Positions 8,108-16,653 of a DNA stretch of 64,000 nucleotides are shown piece after piece (position 1 is the first letter of the stretch; every line of letters begins with the position of its first letter). Position numbers and translations under genes: made by a program. Below the pieces are notes generated by a model. It did not search any database. It was not told the origin of the DNA and saw nothing but the letters and a program-made list of their open reading frames with translations. The stretch lies in NCBI GenBank assembly GCA_050015495.1, contig JBEKBH010000007.1:62001-126000 (forward strand), in the 5' to 3' direction. The DNA is from Palsa-1439 sp050015495. GTDB lineage: Bacteria; Verrucomicrobiota; Verrucomicrobiia; Palsa-1439.

Positions 8108-9004
8108 GTGGAGCAACTGATCGATGCTTTTCTCGATCATCTGACCGTCGAGCGCGGACTCGCGTCCAACACGCGCGCCGCCTATCGCGCTGATCTTGCC
8201 CAGTTTGCCGATTTCCTCCATCGCCGCGGCGTCGAACATCTGAACGACGCCCAGCGCCAACTCATCACGGAGTATTTGCTGCACCGGCGCAAAGGCGGCC
8301 TGAGCCCACGGAGTCTTTCCCGCCACCTCGCCGCGATCCGCACGTTTTGCCGGTTCCTTTCCCGCGAAAAGCTTCTCGTTGCCGATCCCACACAGACGAT
8401 CAATTCGCCCAAGCTGTGGCGCACCCTTCCCCACTCGCTCGATTACGAAGAGGTCGGGCGGCTGCTGGCCGCGCCCGACACGCGCACCAAGCTCGGTGTG
8501 CGCGACAAGGCGATGCTGGAATTCATGTACGCCACGGGATTGCGCGTCAGCGAAGTTACCCACATCAAGCTCAGCGACATCAATTTCGAGGCCGGCTTCC
8601 TGCGTTCGCTTGGCAAAGGCAGCAAGGAACGCATCGTCCCCATCGGGAAACAAGCCATTGACTGGACGCAGCGTTATCTCCACGAAGCGCGCGGATCGTT
8701 TGCCGGGGCCGACAGTATCGGCGAAGTGTTTCTCTCGACTCGCGGCCGGCCGCTCAGCCGAAAAACCATCTGGGTGCTCATCAAAAAATATGCGCGCCGG
8801 GCCGGCATCTCGAAAAACATCACGCCGCACACGTTGCGGCATAGCTTTGCCACCCACCTCCTCGACAACGGCGGCGACCTGCGCGTCATCCAAGAAATGC
8901 TCGGCCACGCCGACATCTCGACCACGCAAATCTACACGCACGTCGACCAGCAGCGCCTGAAAGAGACACACTACCGTTTCCATCCCCGTTCGGGGCGACG
9001 GTAA
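8108..9004 (+). CDS. xerD: Tyrosine recombinase XerC/XerD
   Basis: A 298-residue tyrosine recombinase of the Xer type, with an N-terminal SAM-like DNA-binding domain (1-90) and a catalytic domain. The active-site set is complete: R146 (TGLRVSE), K170, H241-x2-R244 (HTLRHSF), H267 (LGHADI) and nucleophile Y276 (IYTHV). Length and motif spacing are those of chromosome dimer resolvases rather than phage integrases, and the gene sits among core genes beside rnc. The GTG start at 8108 has AAGGAGG a few bases upstream. XerC and XerD cannot be separated with confidence here, so the symbol is provisional. Confidence 0.88.
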   Translation: MEQLIDAFLDHLTVERGLASNTRAAYRADLAQFADFLHRRGVEHLNDAQRQLITEYLLHRRKGGLSPRSLSRHLAAIRTFCRFLSREKLLVADPTQTINSPKLWRTLPHSLDYEEVGRLLAAPDTRTKLGVRDKAMLEFMYATGLRVSEVTHIKLSDINFEAGFLRSLGKGSKERIVPIGKQAIDWTQRYLHEARGSFAGADSIGEVFLSTRGRPLSRKTIWVLIKKYARRAGISKNITPHTLRHSFATHLLDNGGDLRVIQEMLGHADISTTQIYTHVDQQRLKETHYRFHPRSGRR

Positions 9005-9142
9005 AATCGCCCAAAATTAACGCTCGATTTTTGGAAAGCCGTTCGGTAGGCTTGCTGTCGCAGCAGTTGGATTTTGCGCCCTGAACAGCAAGGTGGTTCG
9101 GGGCGGCAACATCCCCCTGCACGCGAAGGCGACGCGGCAATC

Positions 9143-9862
9143 ATGCATTCTCAAAAGTTGCAGAAGATTATCGGCCACGAGTTCAAGGATTACGAGCTGC
9201 TCGTGGAGGCTCTCACCCATCCGTCCATTGCGCACGAGCGCGGGAGCGAGTGCAACCATCACAACCAGCGGCTGGAATTCCTCGGCGACGCGGTCTTGCA
9301 ACTCGTGCTCACCGACCGCATCTACAAGCTCTACCCGGACCTGCCCGAGGGCAAGCTCACGCAAATCCGCGCCCATCTGGCCAATCGCCACACGCTGTTT
9401 CAGCGCGCCCAAGCCATCGATCTGGGCAGCCACCTGATGCTCGGCAAGGGTGAGGAAGCCAGCGGCGGTCGCGAGCGGCTGTCCAACCTGGCGGACGCCT
9501 ACGAGGCCCTGCTCGGTGCGATCTATCTCGACGGCGGGCTGCGCGCCGCCCGTAAATTTATCTTCGCGCAGTTTGCCGAGGAGTTTTTGAATATCAAGCA
9601 AACGACCCCGCGCCAGAACCCCAAAGGCCGATTGCAGGAATTACTTCAGGCCCATTCCTCGAATGGTCCCATTTACCGCGTCGTCCACGAATCGGGGCCG
9701 GACCACAGCAAGTATTTCGAGGTCGCCGTGGAATGGGAGGGGCGCGAGATCGGTCGGGGAAATGGTTCCAGCAAGAAGCAGGCGGAAACGGTCGCTGCGG
9801 AAGCAGCCTTGGCGGCGTTGCCGGAGATCATGGCGGGTACCAATGCGCCCGCGCTCCCCTGA
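9143..9862 (+). CDS. rnc: Ribonuclease III
   Basis: A 239-residue RNase III. The family signature NQRLEFLGDAVL is at 41-52 with catalytic E45 and D49, and the second acidic pair is D118 and E121 (LADAYEAL). A double-stranded RNA-binding domain follows from about 157 to 227, ending in GSSKKQAETVAAEAAL. It cleaves double-stranded regions of rRNA precursors and structured mRNAs. The ATG at 9143 is preferred because the upstream extension has no similarity to the family. It follows the recombinase gene with a 138-bp gap. Confidence 0.95.
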   Translation: MHSQKLQKIIGHEFKDYELLVEALTHPSIAHERGSECNHHNQRLEFLGDAVLQLVLTDRIYKLYPDLPEGKLTQIRAHLANRHTLFQRAQAIDLGSHLMLGKGEEASGGRERLSNLADAYEALLGAIYLDGGLRAARKFIFAQFAEEFLNIKQTTPRQNPKGRLQELLQAHSSNGPIYRVVHESGPDHSKYFEVAVEWEGREIGRGNGSSKKQAETVAAEAALAALPEIMAGTNAPALP

Positions 9863-9864
9863 AC

Positions 9865-10242
9865 CTACGGCCGCGGCGGTTGAGCCGACGATGCCGTCGG
9901 CGCGACCTGCAGGCCATGCTTCGCGAGCAGCCCCATCAACTCCGGCTTCCCGGAGCTGTACTGAACCAACGCCTTGACCAGAGAATCCACGGAATGTTCA
10001 TTGGCTTCCAATCGCGCGATCTGACGTTCGTGAAGAGCCATCCCCGCAACAAGGTTGCGGTTTTGCTTGTAGACAAACGCCGTTAACGCCAGGCTCACAA
10101 CCAGCAGCCCAATCCCCAACCCGCAGACCAGGTTGCGCAATTGATCGATCGCCGTCGCGACATCGATCCGCGCTTCAACCGCAGGCGTCGCCCTCAAGCT
10201 GGTTTCGGTCGATTGGCTCTCCATCTCCTCACGTGTGCTCAT
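9865..10242 (-). CDS. Small single-span membrane protein, unknown
   Basis: A 125-residue protein I do not recognise. Residues 1-35 are polar, 37-57 form one transmembrane helix (CGLGIGLLVVSLALTAFVY), and 60-115 are predicted helical and coiled-coil-like with a C-terminal proline-rich tail. It is the last of three closely packed minus-strand genes (response regulator, small membrane protein, this one), 10 bp after its neighbour. Its layout resembles that neighbour: one membrane helix then a cytoplasmic or periplasmic helix. The two may be partners or distant paralogues. Its stop is 2 bp from the convergent rnc stop. Confidence 0.65.
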   Translation of the reverse strand: MSTREEMESQSTETSLRATPAVEARIDVATAIDQLRNLVCGLGIGLLVVSLALTAFVYKQNRNLVAGMALHERQIARLEANEHSVDSLVKALVQYSSGKPELMGLLAKHGLQVAPTASSAQPPRP

Positions 10243-10252
10243 CGAATTCCTC

Positions 10253-10555
10253 TCATGGTTGCGCGGGCTTGCGGGCCGCCGCAGCCGCCGATGCGTTGGC
10301 TGCCTGGGTTTGTGCCTGGGCTTGCCTGAATATCTGTGTGATCTGCGGGTCTGTATTGGCCCGCACGGCGAAGTCCTGAAGAAGTCCCTGGATGGCTTGC
10401 CCTCGCAGCTCCAGTTGCTGAACCTGCATGTCGGCACGCATGGCGTCGCGGTAAACCTCCACGTAGTGCATCACGACGTAAATATTGAATATCACCGAGA
10501 TCCCCAGCACGATGCTCCCGTACTGGACCGCCGTCTGAAAAGTTTTCTCTTTCAC
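10253..10555 (-). CDS. Small single-span membrane protein, unknown
   Basis: A 100-residue protein with an N-terminal membrane helix (about residues 12-32, GSIVLGISVIFNIYVVMHYV), a helical stretch rich in Gln and Leu, and an Ala/Gln-rich tail. No family recognised. The GTG start at 10555 overlaps the stop of the response regulator gene (GTGA), so the two proteins are translationally coupled and probably act together. Confidence 0.65.
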   Translation of the reverse strand: MKEKTFQTAVQYGSIVLGISVIFNIYVVMHYVEVYRDAMRADMQVQQLELRGQAIQGLLQDFAVRANTDPQITQIFRQAQAQTQAANASAAAAARKPAQP

Positions 10556-10986
10556 TTGCGCTCCTCTCCCGCCCATCGCTCCAACAATTCAAACAATTCG
10601 GACACGTTAAACGGCTTCTCCATAAACGCTGCCGCCCCCTCCCGCATCATCTCCTCCCGCGTCACGCCCAACGACCGGTACTCCCCGGACATCAGCAACA
10701 CCCGCTTGGCCGACTTGGCCCCGAGGATCGCCTTCATCGCGTCCACTCCGTTCATCCGCGGCATCGAGATATCCATCACCACCACGTCCGGCTGCAATTC
10801 CTTGGCCAGCGAAACGGCTTCCATCCCGTCCCTGGCCTTGCCAACGATTTCATGGCCGGCGTACGCGATCGTGTCGGCCACCACGTCGCACACCGTAGGT
10901 TGGTCGTCCACCACCAGCACACGCAACTTGTTGCCGTCGGCTGACACCCCTGTTTCCTCCCGTGAAGCTCCCGTATCTATTCCCAT
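10552..10986 (-). CDS. Single-domain response regulator (CheY-like)
   Basis: A 144-residue receiver domain with all switch residues: acidic pair D27/D28 (VVDDQ), phospho-acceptor D72 (VVVMDISMPRMNG), S100 (LLMSGEY) and K124 (MEKPF). There is no output domain, so it must act through protein contacts. No histidine kinase is encoded nearby. Coupling to two small membrane helix proteins suggests a signalling output at the membrane. The ATG at 10986 is the first that gives a sensible length; the receiver fold itself starts near residue 20. Confidence 0.88.
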   Translation of the reverse strand: MGIDTGASREETGVSADGNKLRVLVVDDQPTVCDVVADTIAYAGHEIVGKARDGMEAVSLAKELQPDVVVMDISMPRMNGVDAMKAILGAKSAKRVLLMSGEYRSLGVTREEMMREGAAAFMEKPFNVSELFELLERWAGEERK

Positions 10987-11165
10987 AGGTCCTTTTCGCG
11001 GGCGCAATCTACCGATTCGCCACGCGCATTGCAAGCCCGCGATTCTGCCTTCGGCCCCCAATGTTGTCCACAAGAATACTTGACACCCCGCACCCCATGC
11101 TTGCCAACCATCGCCCCTTGTTCTATCCTCCGACCGCGTGGTTCGTTCACCCGCGGGAGGTCAAT

Positions 11166-12371
11166 ATGAAGATCCTGATCGCCGACAAGTTTTCCGAGAA
11201 CCACCTCGATCGCCTCAAGAAACTCGGCTGCGATGTCACCTACAACGCCTCCGCCAAGGCCGAAGACCTTCCCAAGCTGGTCGGTTCCAGCAAAATCCTC
11301 GTCGTCCGCAGCAAACAGGTCAACGCCGACACCATCCAGGCCGGCGATCAACTCGCCGTCATCCTCCGCGCCGGCGCGGGCGTCAACACCATCGACGTCA
11401 AAGCCGCCAGCGCCCGCGGCGTGTACGTCACGAATTGCCCCGGCAAAAATTCCGTGGCCGTCGCCGAACTCGCGTTTGCCCTCCTGCTGGCCATCGACCG
11501 CCGCGTCCCCGACAACGTCGCCGCCCTTCGTGCCCATAAATGGAACAAGAAAGAATTCAGCAAAGCCGACGGCATCCACGGCAAGACGCTCGGCGTCATC
11601 GGCATCGGCCAGGTCGGCCGCGAGGTCGTCAAACGCGCCCATGCCTTCGGCCTCCGCGTCATGGCTTGGTCGCGCTCGCTCAACCTGCCCAAGGCCCGCG
11701 AACTCAACGTCGAGTATTGCCCTGATCTCGACACCATTTTCCGCCGCGCCGACATCATTTCCCTGCACGTCGCGCTCAAGCCCGACACGAAAAAGCTCGT
11801 CAGCGCCGACCGCATCGCGATGATGAAACCCAACGCCATCCTCATCAACACCGCCCGCGGCGAGGTCGTCGACCAGACCGCCCTGCGCGCCGCGCTCGAA
11901 GCGAAACGGATTCGGGCCGGCCTCGATGTCTTCGATCCCGAACCCGCCGAAGCCACCGCCGAGTTCTCCGACCCGATTCTCGACCTGCCGAACCTCTACG
12001 GCACGCACCACATCGGCGCGTCCACCGAACAGGCCCAGGACGCCATCGCCGAGGAAGCCCTGCGAGTCATCGAGACCTACCTCAAAACCGGCGTCGTGCT
12101 CAACTGCGTGAACCTCGCCACGCGCACCCCCGCCAAATGGCAACTCATCGTCCGCCATTACGACCGCGTCGGCGTGCTCGCCTTCGTCATGGACCAGATC
12201 CGCCGCGCCAATACCAACATCGAGGAAGTCCAGAACATCATCTTCGACGGCGCCACCGCCGCCTGTTGCCGTATCCAACTCGACATCGAACCCGGGGCAA
12301 AACTTCTCGCCGCCATCAAGGACGGCAACCCCGACATCATCAGCGTCGAATCCCTGCGCATCGGGGAGTGA
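11166..12371 (+). CDS. serA: D-3-phosphoglycerate dehydrogenase
   Basis: A 401-residue NAD-dependent 2-hydroxyacid dehydrogenase. Motifs are the Rossmann GIGQVGRE at 146-153, the catalytic Arg in NTARGEVVD (R231), the glutamate region FDPEP (256-260) and the catalytic His in HHIGAS (281-286). The tail from about 325 looks like an ACT regulatory domain, as in serine-inhibited SerA enzymes. It makes 3-phosphohydroxypyruvate, the first step of serine synthesis. The ATG at 11166 follows GGGAGG closely, so the upstream frame extension is rejected. The gene stands alone on the plus strand. Confidence 0.88.
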   Translation: MKILIADKFSENHLDRLKKLGCDVTYNASAKAEDLPKLVGSSKILVVRSKQVNADTIQAGDQLAVILRAGAGVNTIDVKAASARGVYVTNCPGKNSVAVAELAFALLLAIDRRVPDNVAALRAHKWNKKEFSKADGIHGKTLGVIGIGQVGREVVKRAHAFGLRVMAWSRSLNLPKARELNVEYCPDLDTIFRRADIISLHVALKPDTKKLVSADRIAMMKPNAILINTARGEVVDQTALRAALEAKRIRAGLDVFDPEPAEATAEFSDPILDLPNLYGTHHIGASTEQAQDAIAEEALRVIETYLKTGVVLNCVNLATRTPAKWQLIVRHYDRVGVLAFVMDQIRRANTNIEEVQNIIFDGATAACCRIQLDIEPGAKLLAAIKDGNPDIISVESLRIGE

Positions 12372-12512
12372 CCCCACCGTTGTAGCCGCGAATCTCATTC
12401 GCGGAGCATTGGAGGGCGAGCCTCCCGGCGAGCCGAAATTCTGCGTCAAATGACCCACAAAACACCCTTCAGCCTGCGTCCAGCGCCGCCCATCGCGCCC
12501 TGCACCACCCCC

Positions 12513-12610
12513 CAATTTGGGTTCGTTTTTGGCTTTGTTTTGGTAACTTTTCCACGCCGGCTTGATTAGAAATGGGTTCGTTTCGCAAAAACACCCTTTT
12601 TTGTGAAGTC
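12513..12610 (+). repeat. GGGTTCG dispersed element, copy B
   Basis: Aligns end to end with 51713-51810; shared stretches include TTGGGTTCGTTTTTGGCTTT and AACTTTTCCACGCCGGCTTG. A degenerate inverted copy appears near 2095-2130. Function unknown. Confidence 0.75.
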
Positions 12611-12671
12611 CCCTTTGTAGCCACGGCACTGCGTGCCGTGCTTCGTGCCCTTCGTGGTTCAATCCCCTTCC

Positions 12672-12756
12672 CCTCATATCAAACAACCCAAGCCGCCCCG
12701 ACTATACCCTGTCGCATACCACTTGTCCATCAAATTCCGATGACAGGTCAAAAAAC
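12672..12756 (-). repeat. Dispersed intergenic repeat, about 85 bp, copy B
   Basis: The reverse complement of this stretch matches 1874-1956 at about 85% of positions. Together with the neighbouring hairpin and GGAGGGCGAGCC block it forms a composite repeat present twice in opposite orientation. Confidence 0.75.
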
Positions 12757-13313
12757 GTCCCACGCCGTCTCCGCTGCAGCCGCGGGCGCTGAACACAGCC
12801 CCGCCTCTCCCACCCGAATTGTAGGCCTTGTCCGCCTCAGGCGGATTGCCAGCCTCCGGCGGGGCAACCGACCCGGTCGCCGTCGTGGTCGCCCCTCCGT
12901 CTCTCCGAATTGTAGGGCCGCCAAGCCCGCAGGGGTTCGCGCCGAACCACTGCCCTCGTCGCAATCCCCGCCCTGAGCTTGCCGAATGGGTCGAACGGGT
13001 TCCTCCCCTGCCTGCTCCGAGCGGAGTCGAAGAGCCCGCTTTGTGCGCGACATCGCCAGCGCAGCCTCCTGACTCCTGAATTCTGTTCCCCCTCTGTCTG
13101 CCGTAGCGTATCCGGCTGATGGCCTACGTCTTTGAGGTTGGTTCTTGAGCGGATGGCTCGAACGAAGATAGCAATGCCGAAGATTTCTTGGAGCGACGGC
13201 AAAGGCTCAGAATCGGCTTGTCGGCATTGTCAACGGTGATACTGTAAGCGCTCGTCCGACTGAATGGTCGGCAATAGTGCGGGGCGTAGGCCATATGGGA
13301 ACTGTCGGCTAAG

Positions 13314-14819
13314 ATGGAATCCCAAACCAAGGCACGAAGTTTTACGTCGGAACTTTTCCGCTTCCGTCGACAGTGGATTGTGGGTGCGGGTGTAACCACA
13401 GTGAACCCAGCATGGCAGAGCCTGGATCTGTCGAGCGGACACACGTTAACTTACCATCCAGACGTGAGGATCTCTGCCCGTCGGGAGGGCAACAGGCAAA
13501 TTGTGGTCCTGGGCGTTGCGACACACACGGCAGCAAGTCAAACACCACCTTTGTCAGTCATTGACAAACTGGACCGCGAGTCGATTGTTCGGTGGCTTCT
13601 TCGCTTGGCCGGTCGGTATGTCGTACTTTTCTCGGAAGGTGAGAATCTGTATCTTTACACGGACCCGGCAGGGATGATGGGGATTTTTCATACGTGCGCC
13701 AAAGCGGCCTCTACCCCAAGTCTCCTCCTTCGAGGAGAGGATCAAGAGATTGCCGATACTGGCATCCGCCGGGAACTTGAAGAAAACTTCTTTCCTGGGA
13801 CGATGTGCGCGCATAGCGGCGTGGACGCTCTGATGGCCAACCACGAACTCCACCTGAATAGTGGCGTTACGCGGCGCTTTTGGTCACCGTCCCCCGGCCC
13901 GAGAGGCGACAAACCACCGATTGACGAAATGTGCGACTTACTACAGCGAATCGTAGATGGATTTCGCTCATCGGGTCAATTGTTGGTCTCTTTGAGTGGT
14001 GGAAGAGATAGTCGTGTCATCTTGGCGGCAGTACGAGCGTTCGCTGCCGAGGTGCGATTCTTCACGATTCAGAAGCCTCATTCCAACAACAGGGATGCAA
14101 GATACAGCAGACAACTTGCTGTCACCTTCCAATTGAACCACGAGGTCCTACGGTCACTGTCGCCGCCCCAATGGGTAACATCAGCTTATGACGAGATCGG
14201 AAGCGGAATGCTACGCGCCCGGTCGCGCCCCGAGCTTGATGGGCTTCGGAAAATCAACACCTCAGGTTGTGTTCATGTCGGGGGAGTCGGTGGCGAAGTG
14301 CTCAGGGCCCACCTATGGCCATCCCAACGACCCAAAAGAGCGGACACCATGAAGCTGACCCGCCAAGCGTTTTCCTGCGCGCCACCTTCTGTCCTCGATG
14401 CGGTCGGCCAATGGCGGAGAAGCCTGCCCCTCGACACGTCGCCTCCCACGGTGTTTGACTTATTCGAATTCGAACAGCGGAGCGGTCGCTCCGCCGGGAT
14501 TGTTGAGGCGTGCTCGAGCCTCTTCCACGAAACCGCACCGCCCTTCAATAGCCGCGAACTCTTCGAGTTGATACAGTGCGTCCCATTGGAAATGAGATAT
14601 GCGGGCAAGTTGAATGCCGCCCTCATCCGAACCATGTGGCCACAGCTATTGGAGGTGCCCCTTACCCAACGCGGGAGGCCCTGGTGGAAATCGTTGCCAA
14701 AGCCGGTGAAGGCTGCCGTGAAGAGATTACGCTGGTTCTCTGTTCGAAGTCGTCCATCAGGCTCCCCGTTCATTCATTATCGCAACGAACGACGTATTGC
14801 GTCCGGGGTCAGACACTGA
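13314..14819 (+). CDS. Asparagine-synthase-like protein without glutaminase nucleophile
   Basis: A 501-residue protein. Residues 85-190 resemble the class II glutamine amidotransferase domain of AsnB (GRYVVLF, then YLYTDPAGMMGIFHT), but there is no N-terminal Met-Cys nucleophile, so ammonia release from glutamine is unlikely. Residues 215-300 hold the ATP-pyrophosphatase loop LVSLSGGRDSRV, the core of asparagine synthase and of lasso-peptide cyclases. Amide bond formation on an unknown acceptor is plausible. No peptide precursor, leader-binding protein, protease or glycosyltransferase is nearby. The gene is isolated between repeat-rich gaps and its codons are less GC-rich than those of neighbours, which hints at transfer. 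Confidence 0.75.
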   Translation: MESQTKARSFTSELFRFRRQWIVGAGVTTVNPAWQSLDLSSGHTLTYHPDVRISARREGNRQIVVLGVATHTAASQTPPLSVIDKLDRESIVRWLLRLAGRYVVLFSEGENLYLYTDPAGMMGIFHTCAKAASTPSLLLRGEDQEIADTGIRRELEENFFPGTMCAHSGVDALMANHELHLNSGVTRRFWSPSPGPRGDKPPIDEMCDLLQRIVDGFRSSGQLLVSLSGGRDSRVILAAVRAFAAEVRFFTIQKPHSNNRDARYSRQLAVTFQLNHEVLRSLSPPQWVTSAYDEIGSGMLRARSRPELDGLRKINTSGCVHVGGVGGEVLRAHLWPSQRPKRADTMKLTRQAFSCAPPSVLDAVGQWRRSLPLDTSPPTVFDLFEFEQRSGRSAGIVEACSSLFHETAPPFNSRELFELIQCVPLEMRYAGKLNAALIRTMWPQLLEVPLTQRGRPWWKSLPKPVKAAVKRLRWFSVRSRPSGSPFIHYRNERRIASGVRH

Positions 14820-14976
14820 CTCTTGGCATTATTTCCCCGCGCTCGCGCTTTGCCTACACTCCCCACGCGATACATTGTAGTACAATGTATTGTGCGTCAG
14901 CCCAACGCCTCCTACTACCAGATATTCAGATATTAGCGATTCCGCTCCGTCCTCTGTCTTCGGGCGTCCGTCCTCC
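14820..14976. other. Intergenic gap with palindromic repeat
   Basis: Contains the second copy of the 55-bp REP-like repeat (14866-14920). Nothing else recognisable. Confidence 0.6.
14866..14920 (+). repeat. 55-bp REP-like palindromic repeat, copy 2
   Basis: Stem at 14868-14892 (CGATACATTGTA / TACAATGTATTG around one base). Compared with copy 1, the inner pair C-G has become T-A, a compensatory change, and one outer C has become T, which still pairs as G-T in RNA. Confidence 0.75.
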
Positions 14977-15369
14977 TCACTTCCCCACCATCGGCGACGC
15001 CCGGTTCACCAGTTGGACGGCGAACCCCCACGGATCACGCAGCATGGCCAACGCATCCCCGCTATCGGTCACGGTGATCTCCCCTTCCGCCGTCGCCCCG
15101 GCCTGCAACAACCGCGTCCGGGTCGCCCGCACATCATCCACGGCAAACGCCACGTGCAAGATGAGTGGGTTCATTTTGGCATACTCCGGCACCGGCGCTT
15201 TGGGGTTGCTGTAAATCTCCAGGATCGTCTGCCCGGTCGCGTCCGCCACGAACCGCGCATGGTTTGGCGGACCGAAACTCCGCACCGTGCGCATCCCCAG
15301 ATTGGCCTCGTACCACGCCGCCATCGCGACCGGATCGGCCACGTTGAACGCCACATGTTCGAGTTTCAT
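14977..15369 (-). CDS. VOC-family (glyoxalase-like) protein
   Basis: A 130-residue single-unit vicinal oxygen chelate protein: an N-terminal KLEHVAFNVADPVAMAAWYEANLGM module and a second half starting at ILHVAFAVDDVRATRTRLLQAGA and ending with LRDPWGFAVQLV. Possible metal ligands are H5, E51, H72 and a residue near the PWGFAVQL strand. Family members include glyoxalase I, dioxygenases and resistance proteins, so the reaction is not predictable. Its ATG overlaps the stop of thrC (ATGA), making it the second gene of a thrC operon. Confidence 0.82.
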   Translation of the reverse strand: MKLEHVAFNVADPVAMAAWYEANLGMRTVRSFGPPNHARFVADATGQTILEIYSNPKAPVPEYAKMNPLILHVAFAVDDVRATRTRLLQAGATAEGEITVTDSGDALAMLRDPWGFAVQLVNRASPMVGK

Positions 15370-16610
15370 ATTGCCTTGCGCTTCTTCAATTCCTTGTCCA
15401 GCGCGCCAAGCTCCGGCGCAATATGGATCGGCGTGCCGGCGGTCTCGATGGCGGCCTTGATGTCCTTCAGGCCGTTGCCGGTAATGACGGCGCAAACGCT
15501 CTCGGTTTTCTTGACGATCCCATCGGCAATCGCCCGTTTCACGCCCGCCACGCTCGCCGCGCCGCTCGGTTCGCCAAACACCGCGCTCAACCGCGCCGTC
15601 TTGTTCATCGCTTCCATGATCTCGTCGTCCGACACGGCGACGATCTCCCCCTTCGACTCGCGCAGGGCGTGGACCGCTTTCCGCCAGTTGCGCGGCGTGC
15701 CGCAATTGATACTGTCGGCGCGCGTCACGCCATCGACGGTCACGAGGTCCTTGCCCGAGTGAAACGCGTCGGCCACGGGTTTGCAGCCCGCCGCCTGCAC
15801 GCCCAGCATCCGCGGCAGTTTCTTGATGAACCCGAGATGAAACATCTCGCGGATCCCCTTCCACACGCCCGCGATCGTGCACCCGTCCCCGACGCTCAGG
15901 CACACCCAGTCCGGCATCATATCGGCGAATTGCTCGGCGATTTCCAGCCCGCATGTCTTCTTGCCTTCCACGAGATACGAGTTGATCGCGCAATTGCGGT
16001 TGTACCAACCGTACGTCGTGCACGCCTCCATGCAAAAATCATACGCCGCGTCATACGTCCCCTTCACCTTGATGACCGTCGCGCCGAACACGAGCAGTTG
16101 CGCGATCTTCGGCTCGGGCGCTTTTTCCGGCACGAAGATGACTGATGGCATCCCCACCGCGGCGGCAAAACACGCCAGCGACGATGCCGCGTTGCCCGTT
16201 GATGCCGCGGCGATGGTCTGGACGCGGTATTCGATGGCCTTCATCACGCCCACCGAGCTGGCCCGGTCCTTGAATGACGCGCTCGGGTTGCGCCCGTCGT
16301 CTTTCACGTACAGGTCGCGCACGCCGACCCATTCGGAGAGCCGGTCGGCGTGGTACACGGGCGTCCATCCCAATTGCAGCGACGGCAGGGGCAGCGAGAA
16401 ATCGACCGGGATCAGCTCCTCGTACCGCCAATGCCACTGCGCCCGTTGCGCCAGCGCATGCCGCGTCAGCGTCTTGGCGACCTTGTCGTAGTCGTACTCG
16501 ACGTCCAGGATCCCCTCGACGCCGCATTTGTCGCAGGTGTAGCGGTTGTCGGCGGGATACGCCGTGCCGCAAATGACGCACCGTAATTGGGAAATGTGTT
16601 GGATGGCCAT
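15366..16610 (-). CDS. thrC: Threonine synthase
   Basis: A 414-residue fold-type II PLP enzyme. It opens with a Cys4 cluster (C11, C14, C26, C29) of the kind found in one branch of threonine synthases, followed by GWTPVYHADRL and the PLP lysine K114 in SFKDRASSVG. The STGNAASSLA loop and the C-terminal VCAVITGNGLKD phosphate-binding region complete the site. It converts O-phosphohomoserine to threonine. It is transcribed divergently from the 8-oxoguanine deaminase-like gene, with only 43 bp between starts, so promoters must overlap. Confidence 0.9.
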   Translation of the reverse strand: MAIQHISQLRCVICGTAYPADNRYTCDKCGVEGILDVEYDYDKVAKTLTRHALAQRAQWHWRYEELIPVDFSLPLPSLQLGWTPVYHADRLSEWVGVRDLYVKDDGRNPSASFKDRASSVGVMKAIEYRVQTIAAASTGNAASSLACFAAAVGMPSVIFVPEKAPEPKIAQLLVFGATVIKVKGTYDAAYDFCMEACTTYGWYNRNCAINSYLVEGKKTCGLEIAEQFADMMPDWVCLSVGDGCTIAGVWKGIREMFHLGFIKKLPRMLGVQAAGCKPVADAFHSGKDLVTVDGVTRADSINCGTPRNWRKAVHALRESKGEIVAVSDDEIMEAMNKTARLSAVFGEPSGAASVAGVKRAIADGIVKKTESVCAVITGNGLKDIKAAIETAGTPIHIAPELGALDKELKKRKAI

Positions 16611-16653
16611 AAACCAGCATGGTATCGTCGCCGCCGCGCAAAATCAACCCGCC

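Larger units (their letters stand above)
12372..13313. other. Repeat-rich intergenic region
   Basis: About 940 bp without a supported gene. In order: a hairpin at 12386-12404 (CCGCGAAT/ATTCGCGG), a GGAGGGCGAGCCTCCC block (12411-12434), a GGGTTCG element (12513-12610), a CGTGCTTCGTGCCCTTCGTGG unit (about 12630-12660), an 85-bp block (12672-12756) and low-complexity fragments such as CTCAGGCGGATTGCCAGCCT (about 12836). The last 200 bp before the next gene have no visible repeat. Confidence 0.65.

Noticed and set aside
10977..12686. 569-codon minus-strand frame opposite serA
   Set aside because: Gly/Asp/Val-rich translation that mirrors serA; no start signal or motif.
13152..13240. 28-codon frame before the asparagine-synthase-like gene, considered as a peptide precursor
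   Set aside because: No leader-peptide pattern, no ribosome-binding site and no processing partner nearby.
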